Shown: positions 4,359-10,020 of the stretch, one piece after another
How the letters are laid out: every line of letters starts with the position of its first letter
Position numbering within the stretch: position 1 is the stretch's first letter
Assembly (NCBI GenBank): GCA_025964455.1
Contig: JAOPYU010000166.1
Span: 1-10,020, forward strand
Source: Thermoleophilia bacterium
GTDB lineage: Bacteria > Actinomycetota > Thermoleophilia > Gaiellales > SKUG01
Direction: 5' to 3'
DNA length: 10,020 nt
Program-made: the position numbers and the translations under genes
Notes under the pieces: generated by a model
The model's input: only the letters and a program-made list of their open reading frames with translations
Told to the model about the DNA's origin: nothing
Databases searched by the model: none

Positions 4359-4796
4359 ATGAACCGCCGCTTCCGCCTCATTGCCGCGCTCGGGATGGCC
4401 GTCGTACTCGCGACGTTCACGTTGTATGTCGGCATCAAGGGTGGCGACGTGCAGGAGCCGCTGCTGCAGGCGCGCGAACTGGTGGCCAAGCGCGATGTCG
4501 CGATGTCGCAGACCGTGCAGGTCGACGGGATCGCGGCCGGCCCCACGAGCGGCGACCAGGGCGACCGCTTCAGCTTCTACGTCACCGATCGCGATGGCAA
4601 GCACCGCACGCGCGTCGACTACCGCGGCTCGGTGCCTGACGCCTTCCGCGTCGGTCGCAACGTGATCGTGAAGGGGAAGCTCGTCGCCGATCCCAAGTCC
4701 GGTGACACGGTGTTCAAGGCGGTCCCCGGCTCGCTCGTCACGAAGTGCCCGTCCAAGTTCGAGAGCGAGGGCGGCACCGGCCGCTCCGGCTCCTAG
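4359..4796 (+). CDS. ccmE: Cytochrome c maturation heme chaperone CcmE, cysteine type
   Basis: CcmE binds heme covalently outside the cytoplasmic membrane and passes it to CcmF for attachment to apocytochrome c. The 145-aa protein fits the family: a single N-terminal membrane anchor (about 6-26), then an OB-fold beta-barrel with the strands TVQVDGIAAG, RFSFYVTDRDG, TRVDYRGSVPDAF and NVIVKGKLV, and a flexible tail. The heme-binding position normally reads HxxxY in proteobacteria, or CxxxY in a cysteine-type variant of some other bacteria and archaea. Here it reads KCPSKF (129-134), so Cys130 replaces the His and Phe134 replaces the Tyr. The start is ATG 4359; GTG 4356 is directly adjacent. It precedes ccmF by 11 bp and surely forms an operon with it. 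ccmABC, ccmG and ccmH are not in the window. Confidence 0.93.
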   Translation: MNRRFRLIAALGMAVVLATFTLYVGIKGGDVQEPLLQARELVAKRDVAMSQTVQVDGIAAGPTSGDQGDRFSFYVTDRDGKHRTRVDYRGSVPDAFRVGRNVIVKGKLVADPKSGDTVFKAVPGSLVTKCPSKFESEGGTGRSGS

Positions 4797-4807
4797 GGAC
4801 GCCTCCG

Positions 4808-6955
4808 GTGACGCTCGCCATCATCGGCCAGACCCTGCTGCTGCTGGCGTTCGTGGCGGCGTTCGGCGGCAGCGTCGCCGCCTTCGCCGGAGGTCGCAGG
4901 ATCATGCGGCTCGACCCGGAGCGACTCTCGACCCCTGCGGCGGACGGTTCCCCGACCGGCGATCGGCTGGCCGACGGGGCGTGGCGCGCGATGGTCGTGC
5001 TGTTCGTCGCGGCGCTCGCCTCGTGCTTCCTCGTCCTGCTGGCGCTCGTGGGCAAGGACTTCACGCTCGCCTACGTGGAATCGCGCATCAGCCGTGACCT
5101 GTCACTTCCCTTCCGACTCACCGCGCTGTGGAGCGGTCAGGAAGGGTCGCTCCTGCTCTGGCTGACGGTGCTCACCGCGTGCGGGTGCGGCATGGTCCGA
5201 TCGCTGCGCCGCGCGGCGGTCCCCGCCGCGCTGCTCGCGTTCGCCATGGGCGTGCTGTTGGCGATCGCCACGTTCTTCGCGGTCCTGGTCGCGTTCGTCG
5301 CGCGACCGTTCGCCGTCGTCGACCAGCTCCAGCGCGACGGTTCGGGGATGAGCCCCGCGCTGCAGAACTACTGGATGGCCATACATCCCCCGACCCTGTA
5401 CCTGGGGTATGTCGGGGTGTCGGTGCCGTTCGCGATCGTGATGGGTGCGCTGCTCGCGCGCCGCCGCGACGACGAGTGGATCGCCACGACCCGCGGTTGG
5501 GCGATCGCCAGCTGGACCTTCCTGACGCTCGGGCTCGTGCTGGGTGCACGCTGGGCGTACGAGGAGATCGGATGGGGCGGCTACTGGGCCTTGGATCCGG
5601 TCGAGAACGCAGCACTCATGCCGTGGCTGACGGCGACCGCGATGCTGCACTCGATCATGGTCCAGCAGCGACGCGGCATGATGCGCTTCTGGAACGCGGT
5701 GCTCGCGAGCCTGACGTTCGGCCTGTCGATCTTCGGGACCTTCCTGACCCGCAGCGGCGTGCTCTCGAGCGTGCACTCGTTCGTGTCGAGTCCGGTCGGC
5801 TGGTGGTTCATCGGCGCGCTCGCCGTGCTGATCGCGGCCACGCTCATCATCCTGTTCCGGTCGCGCGAGCTGCTGCGCGCGCACCACGACGTCGATTCCG
5901 TCGTCAGTCGCGAGGGGCTGCTGCTCTTCAACAACCTGCTGCTCGTGTCGCTCGCGCTCGTCGTGCTGTGGGGCGTCATCTATCCGATCCTGACCGCCGC
6001 GGTGAGCGATTCGCGCATCAGCCTGGAGAAGCCCTGGTACGACTTCTTCGCCGCGGCGTTCGGCCTGCCGCTCGCGGGCCTGCTCGCCTTCGCGCCGTTC
6101 ATCGCGTGGCAGGGCACGCCCCTGCGCCGCGCCCTTCGTTCCCTCCTGGTCCCGATCATCGGGATGCTCGCGCTCGGTGTCGCGCTGGTGCTCGCCGGGC
6201 TCGGCTCCAGCCCGGCCGGGGTCGCGGCCGTGTGCCTCGGCGTCCTCGTCGTGCTCGGCGTCGCCGCGGACGCGCGCCGGACCTTCGCGGCGCGACGCTC
6301 GGCCTATCCCGACGCACGCATCAGCTCGACCGTGGCGCACGTGGCGGTGCGTCACCGCCGGCGGTGGGGAGCGTGGATCGCACACGCGGGGATCGCCATG
6401 GTGGTCGTCGCGGTGGCCGGCTCCGCGTGGGTCACGGAAGAGCACGCCGAGCTGCGCGCGGGGGACAGCGTGCGCGTGGGCGACTACCGGCTCGATTATC
6501 GCAGCGTCGAGCGAGAGCGCGATGGCGCGCGCATGCGGACCAGGGCCGTGCTCGACGTCTCGCGCGGGGGCACCGACCTGGGCGTGCTGCGGGCGGGCCG
6601 CGACTTCCACCCCGTGAGCGGTGAGGTCTCCAACGAGGTCGGGATCCGCCACGACTGGCGCCACATGCACGACCTGTTCGTGACGGTCGACCGCCTGACC
6701 GAAGATGGCGTCGTGCGGTTCACCGCGTTCGTGAATCCGCTCGTCCCGCTGCTGTGGCTCTCCGGCCTGTTGATGGCCGTCGGGGCGACCATCGCGGGCT
6801 GGCCCGCGCGGCGGTCCACGACCCCGCTCGATAGGAACGACGGCGACGGGGTAGAAGCGTCCCTGGATGCAGTGCATGAGTTGCGCAACGGAACTACTGC
6901 ACCCCGCGAACTTCTGTCCGGTCTGCGGGGCTCGCCTCGCCGCCCCGCCCCCTGA
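4808..6955 (+). CDS. ccmF: Cytochrome c heme lyase subunit CcmF
   Basis: CcmF is the polytopic heme-handling protein that ligates heme from CcmE to apocytochrome c. The 715 aa match the usual size and many-helix layout. The four family histidines are visible: His193 in AIHPPTLYLG, His281 in AMLHS, His323 in VHSFVSSP and His526 in AHAGIAMV. The WWD heme-handling motif spans 256-267 as WGGYWALDPVEN, with Leu262 where the family normally has Trp. A periplasmic domain at about 540-640 precedes the last helix (about 645-665). The tail beyond it (670-715) is hydrophilic, and its last 29 codons overlap the next gene in another frame. GTG 4808 is chosen because it follows the ccmE stop by 11 bp and starts at the expected family N-terminus (TLAIIGQTLLLLAF); the frame is open 21 codons upstream inside ccmE. 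Only a weak TAGGGA precedes it. Confidence 0.95.
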   Translation: MTLAIIGQTLLLLAFVAAFGGSVAAFAGGRRIMRLDPERLSTPAADGSPTGDRLADGAWRAMVVLFVAALASCFLVLLALVGKDFTLAYVESRISRDLSLPFRLTALWSGQEGSLLLWLTVLTACGCGMVRSLRRAAVPAALLAFAMGVLLAIATFFAVLVAFVARPFAVVDQLQRDGSGMSPALQNYWMAIHPPTLYLGYVGVSVPFAIVMGALLARRRDDEWIATTRGWAIASWTFLTLGLVLGARWAYEEIGWGGYWALDPVENAALMPWLTATAMLHSIMVQQRRGMMRFWNAVLASLTFGLSIFGTFLTRSGVLSSVHSFVSSPVGWWFIGALAVLIAATLIILFRSRELLRAHHDVDSVVSREGLLLFNNLLLVSLALVVLWGVIYPILTAAVSDSRISLEKPWYDFFAAAFGLPLAGLLAFAPFIAWQGTPLRRALRSLLVPIIGMLALGVALVLAGLGSSPAGVAAVCLGVLVVLGVAADARRTFAARRSAYPDARISSTVAHVAVRHRRRWGAWIAHAGIAMVVVAVAGSAWVTEEHAELRAGDSVRVGDYRLDYRSVERERDGARMRTRAVLDVSRGGTDLGVLRAGRDFHPVSGEVSNEVGIRHDWRHMHDLFVTVDRLTEDGVVRFTAFVNPLVPLLWLSGLLMAVGATIAGWPARRSTTPLDRNDGDGVEASLDAVHELRNGTTAPRELLSGLRGSPRRPAP

Positions 6956-7985
6956 CGGCTCGGCGGCGACGATGCCTGGTGGCACGACGCCGACAGTGGT
7001 GCAGGTCCCGCCCGGCGGCCAGCCGGAGGCGAACGTGGTCTACCTGACCGAGGACCGCAGCATCGAGCCCGGCCCACCCGGCGGCGCCATCCCGCCCAAC
7101 CACCACGCCTTCGACTACGAGGGGCAGACCGCTCCCACGCGCGAGGACCAGCCCGCGAGCGCGGGCCCCACGATGCCGCCGCCGACACAGCTGCATCCGC
7201 GCGGCGTCGATGTGCCCCCGGCTCCCGTCCAGGACGACGCGGCCGAGCTGCTGCGCCAGGCGGCAGAGCTGCAGGCGGCCCTGCCGGCGTTCGGTTCCCA
7301 CGGCCCGCTGCCACAACAGCACGAGCTGGTGCCGCCGCCGAGGGTCGATGACAACCCCTTCGGCGACTTCTTCGGCGACGGCCCCTCGGCGTGGCTCGAG
7401 GACGCCGACGACGAGTCGCATGTCCCCATCGACCGGCCCCGCATCGTCGGGACGCTGCTCGCAGGCGGCGCGGTCGCCATGCTCGTGATCGCGTGGGCGG
7501 TGTGGGGACTGGCGATGTACCGCGGCTCCGGTGGCGCCGAGGCCGGCGGGTTCATCCTGCTCGCGATGCTGCTGTGGGTCTGGTACCTCTCGCTCCCGCG
7601 CACCAAGCAGCACGCCTTCATGCTGCGACGCCACGCCGCGATGCAGGGGCTCGTCGATCGGCGCGTGACCCCGCTCCGCGAACGCACCGAGGGGCAGCTC
7701 ACGATGCGTCGGGAGCGTGATCGCTACCGCGCCATGCGCGACGAGCGCTCGCGCCGCATCGCCTCGCTCGGCGAAGGTGCGTACCGGTCATTCCGACACG
7801 GCACGCTGCCCGCCGAGCTGCAGGCTGCCGCCCAGCGCGTGCTCGCGATCGAGCGGCAGATGCTCGTCCAGGACAGCCGTATCCATCAGCTCGCCGACGA
7901 GCGTGGAGCCAGCGGCCAGCCGGGCGGCCACTCGGGGGCCGACGAGGCCCCTGCGCCGCCCGACAGCGGCCACCCGCCCGCCTGA
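6867..7985 (+). CDS. Zinc-ribbon membrane protein of unknown function
   Basis: This 372-aa protein begins with a short zinc ribbon: Cys3-x2-Cys6 and Cys17-x2-Cys20, followed by GARL, as in many bacterial zinc-ribbon fusion proteins. Residues 25-190 are Pro/Gly/acid-rich and probably disordered, with a short Ala/Leu/Glu helix near 123-140 and NPFGDFFGD at 163-171. Two membrane helices lie at about 193-216 and 227-243. Residues 265-345 are highly charged and predicted helical or coiled-coil (many Arg/Glu), ending in a Gly/Pro/Ala tail. The ATG at 6867 is fixed by the ribbon, which needs the first residues, although it starts 89 bp inside ccmF and has no clear Shine-Dalgarno; translational coupling is likely. 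The family is not recognised. A role beside CcmEF or in the envelope is only suggested by position. Confidence 0.8.
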   Translation: MQCMSCATELLHPANFCPVCGARLAAPPPDGSAATMPGGTTPTVVQVPPGGQPEANVVYLTEDRSIEPGPPGGAIPPNHHAFDYEGQTAPTREDQPASAGPTMPPPTQLHPRGVDVPPAPVQDDAAELLRQAAELQAALPAFGSHGPLPQQHELVPPPRVDDNPFGDFFGDGPSAWLEDADDESHVPIDRPRIVGTLLAGGAVAMLVIAWAVWGLAMYRGSGGAEAGGFILLAMLLWVWYLSLPRTKQHAFMLRRHAAMQGLVDRRVTPLRERTEGQLTMRRERDRYRAMRDERSRRIASLGEGAYRSFRHGTLPAELQAAAQRVLAIERQMLVQDSRIHQLADERGASGQPGGHSGADEAPAPPDSGHPPA

Positions 7986-8024
7986 TCAGCGCACGACGAA
8001 ATGCCTGCGTGATGTCATGTCGAC

Positions 8025-9218
8025 ATGAATCGCGCTCCCCGACGCATCGTGCTGCTCGCACTCTGCTGCTCCCTCGTGCCCGTGACGGTCGCTTCCGCCG
8101 GCGTGCTCGAGGATCGACTTGCCAACACACGCCATGACGCCAAGGCCGCGAAGGCCGAGCTGCGTGTCATCGACCGTCGCCAGCAGCTGCTGGCCGGCCA
8201 GGTCGCACGGCTCAATCGCAAGCTCGCCGAGCTCGAGCGCCCCCTGCGCGGCCTCGAGCAGGACGTCGACAACCTCGAGTACCGGATCACCCAGCGGCAG
8301 AAGCGGGTCCGCAAGCTGCGCGCCGACCGCATCCGCCAGGCGCGCGAGATCGAGCGGCTCAAGGATGAGCTCGACGCGGCACGGGACCTGCTCGCGACCC
8401 GCGTGGTCGCCGCCTACAAGAGCGGCGACACGGGCCTGATCGAGCAGCTCGCGAGTTCCGCAAGCATGCGTGACCTGTTCGAGCGCGAGGAAGCGCTGGC
8501 GCACGTCGTCGGGCTCGACGAGCGTGTCATCGGTCGCATCTCCCAGGCCGAGCGCGCAGTCCGTGTGAAGCGCGCACGCAACTTCGAGCTGCGCCGCCAG
8601 ATCCGCGAGGACATCGCGTCGCTCGAGCGCGACCGCAGCCGCGTCGACGCACAGCGCCAGCTCGCGCAGCAGCGGCGCGACGAGGTTGCCGGCGTACGCG
8701 CCGAACGCGACGCGGCGCTCGAGCGCCTCAACAGCCGTGAGGACAAGCTCGGCGAGCGCCTCGACGACCTCGAAGAGGACGCCAAGGTCCTGCGCGACGT
8801 GATCAAGAATGGCTCGAGCACCTACAGCGGTGCGATCGGCGGGCTGAGCGCCAGCGGATTCATCTGGCCGGTCAGCGGTCCGATCGTCAGTCCGTTCGGT
8901 CCGCGCTGGGGCCGCATGCACGAGGGCATCGACATCGCGATCTCCGCGGGCAACCCGATCCACGCGGCATCCTCGGGCGTCGTGACCTACGCGGGCTGGA
9001 TGTCGGGGTACGGCAACATGGTGATCATCCAGCACGCCAACGGCATCGGCACGGGCTACGCCCACCAGTCGCAGATCAACTCGAGCGTCGGACAGCTCGT
9101 CACGCAGGGCCAGGTCATCGGCTTCGTCGGGTGCACCGGCCACTGCTTCGGCGACCACCTCCACTTCGAGGTGTACGTCAACGGCGCGCCGCACGACCCG
9201 ATGCAGTACCTCGGCTGA
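8025..9218 (+). CDS. Exported coiled-coil M23 family peptidase (EnvC-like)
   Basis: This likely zinc endopeptidase, or inactive amidase activator, acts on peptidoglycan. The 397 aa comprise a signal peptide (1-25, cleavage near ASA-G), a long charged coiled coil (about 28-262) in two arms with a hinge near AYKSGDTG (130-137), and a C-terminal LytM/M23 domain (279-395). The zinc ligands are intact: His299 and Asp303 in MHEGIDIA and His380 in HLHFEV, plus catalytic-type His347 in YAHQS and His378. That suggests an active enzyme rather than a degenerate EnvC/NlpD-type activator. Cys370 and Cys374 flank the HxH loop and may form a disulfide. EnvC- and PcsB-like proteins of this layout work with FtsEX in cell division, but no ftsEX is present here. 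It starts 39 bp after the zinc-ribbon gene; no Shine-Dalgarno is seen. Confidence 0.92.
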   Translation: MNRAPRRIVLLALCCSLVPVTVASAGVLEDRLANTRHDAKAAKAELRVIDRRQQLLAGQVARLNRKLAELERPLRGLEQDVDNLEYRITQRQKRVRKLRADRIRQAREIERLKDELDAARDLLATRVVAAYKSGDTGLIEQLASSASMRDLFEREEALAHVVGLDERVIGRISQAERAVRVKRARNFELRRQIREDIASLERDRSRVDAQRQLAQQRRDEVAGVRAERDAALERLNSREDKLGERLDDLEEDAKVLRDVIKNGSSTYSGAIGGLSASGFIWPVSGPIVSPFGPRWGRMHEGIDIAISAGNPIHAASSGVVTYAGWMSGYGNMVIIQHANGIGTGYAHQSQINSSVGQLVTQGQVIGFVGCTGHCFGDHLHFEVYVNGAPHDPMQYLG

Positions 9219-9245
9219 CGACGGCCTGGGGCTGGAAGGTCAGCC
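9213..9245. terminator. Weak inverted repeat spanning the convergent stops
   Basis: GGCTGAC (9213-9219) and GTCAGCC (9239-9245) form a 7-bp stem with a 19-nt loop, symmetrical for both converging genes. Each arm is simply a Gly codon plus the TGA stop of one gene, so the symmetry may be chance. A bidirectional terminator is possible. Confidence 0.25.
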
Positions 9246-10020
9246 CGGCTGCGGCGTGGCGATGAGCCACACCGTGAGCCCGAGCACGACGACCAGCAGC
9301 GAGAGCTCGCGCCAGACGTACTGGCGCAGCAGCTGCGGCGCATCGTCGGGGCGCCGGCGCACCTGCGGGACGAACGCCGACATGTTGTTCCAGGCGAGCG
9401 GCATCGTGCCGACGTAGAGCGCGAGCTTGGCGACGAGCAGCCTCCCGTACGTGGAATCCACGAGCTGCTGCGGCTCGACACCCAGCTCGGCCCACGTCGC
9501 GTAGAGGCCGGTGGCGAGCAACACCATGACGCTGGCGAAGGCGATGCGGCTGAACCGGACGATCGCGTCGAGGTGGGTAGCCGCGAAGCGCGCGAGGAAG
9601 GCGAGCTGGAAGAGCCCGCCGATCCAGATCGCCGCGGCGATCACGTGGACCATGTCGAGCGGCATGCGCAGCAGCGTCGGCTCGGTCGTCACCGCGTGCC
9701 CGGTGATCGACAGGCTCGCCGCCAGCGCCGCGAAGACCATGGCGAGCGCGGCGCGGGCGCCCCGCCCGACGTTCGCGCTGGAGTGCAGCAGCAGCGCCGG
9801 GCCGAGCGCGACCACCGCGACGATCGCCCGGATCTCGAGCGACAGGCCGAACGGCGTGTCACCGATGGCTGACATCGCGGCGGTCGACAACGCCCCGCCG
9901 ATGCCGCTGCCCTGCACGATCGCGGCATTGATGATGAAGCCCGCCGCATAGGACGCGAGCAACGTGGCGATCGCCGCGACGAGCAGGCGGGGGCGCCAGC
10001 CAGGGGCGATGACGCACGCG
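9240..10020 (-). CDS. CopD-family copper transport membrane protein (5' partial)
   Basis: The gene ends with TGA at 9242-9240, and its frame stays open to the right edge, so the N-terminal part lies outside. The 259 visible residues contain about seven membrane helices. CopD-domain hallmarks are MVHVIAAAIWIGGL, followed by RFSRIAFASVMVLLATG, and then STYGRLLVAKLALY, with NN where an Asn-Arg is common. Two intramembrane histidines, in SITGHAVT and MVHVIA, are plausible copper ligands. CopD/PcoD/YcnJ proteins move copper across the cytoplasmic membrane and are often fused to, or next to, a periplasmic CopC domain, which would lie upstream of the window. A TTG at 9962 could serve as a start, but the preceding codons encode a further hydrophobic helix (RLLVAAIAT), so I treat the gene as continuing. 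It converges on the M23 gene with 21 bp between stops. Confidence 0.85.
   Translation of the reverse strand, partial: ACVIAPGWRPRLLVAAIATLLASYAAGFIINAAIVQGSGIGGALSTAAMSAIGDTPFGLSLEIRAIVAVVALGPALLLHSSANVGRGARAALAMVFAALAASLSITGHAVTTEPTLLRMPLDMVHVIAAAIWIGGLFQLAFLARFAATHLDAIVRFSRIAFASVMVLLATGLYATWAELGVEPQQLVDSTYGRLLVAKLALYVGTMPLAWNNMSAFVPQVRRRPDDAPQLLRQYVWRELSLLVVVLGLTVWLIATPQPG

Noticed and set aside
5102..6985. 627-aa minus-strand open frame opposite ccmF
   Set aside because: The product is a low-complexity Arg/Glu/Asp/His-rich shadow with no domain; ccmF on the other strand is certain.
7986..9194. 402-aa minus-strand open frame opposite the M23 peptidase
   Set aside because: It is the mirror of coiled-coil coding sequence; the M23 motifs and signal peptide establish the plus-strand gene.
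9960..9962. TTG as the true start of the CopD-family gene
   Set aside because: The frame stays open to the window edge and the preceding residues form part of a further hydrophobic helix, so the gene is probably cut by the edge.

Overview
The window is very GC-rich bacterial chromosome (strong G/C bias at third codon positions, few TA dinucleotides). It carries a heme A synthase whose 'EFxNR' motif is of the actinobacterial type, and a cytochrome c maturation pair (CcmE, CcmF) whose CcmE is of the cysteine type. A deep-branching high-GC actinobacterium, for example of the Thermoleophilia kind, is my best guess. This is inference from protein features; no rRNA or marker gene is present. No mobile element, CRISPR array, tRNA or rRNA was seen.

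Layout. Bases 1-81 hold the last 26 codons of a rightward gene ending in a QISLF beta-clamp-binding-like motif. A leftward block follows: ctaA/COX15 (2827-1868), an unrecognised 178-aa protein (1799-1263), a Bcp-type peroxiredoxin (1241-762) and a class I methyltransferase (765-91) that overlaps bcp by an ATGA. From about 2.83 kb everything to 9.22 kb reads rightward: a membrane-anchored Gly/Tyr-rich protein (3067-3681); a second, exported protein (3766-4158) that shares a conserved domain with it; ccmE (4359-4796); ccmF (4808-6955); a zinc-ribbon membrane protein (6867-7985) that starts inside the ccmF frame; and a coiled-coil M23 peptidase (8025-9218). A leftward CopD-family copper membrane protein (9240 to the right edge) converges on the M23 gene.

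How the genes fit together. Several products serve cytochrome maturation and aerobic respiration. CtaA makes heme A for aa3-type oxidases, CcmE/CcmF carry and ligate heme to apocytochrome c, and CopD moves copper across the membrane. Bcp removes peroxides. The grouping suggests an oxidase/cytochrome assembly neighbourhood, but joint regulation is not shown.

The least familiar element is the tandem pair at 3067-4158. The proteins share a 47-51 residue domain (36 of 47 aligned residues identical by eye) and a PVDVIV C-terminus, but have different membrane delivery signals and are separated by a clean terminator hairpin. I do not recognise this family. Other points of note are a CxxxF (not HxxxY or CxxxY) heme site in CcmE, a Trp-to-Leu change in the CcmF WWD motif, an 89-bp ccmF/zinc-ribbon overlap, a 24-bp near-perfect palindrome upstream of ccmE, and TANNNT boxes placed for leaderless transcription at three genes.
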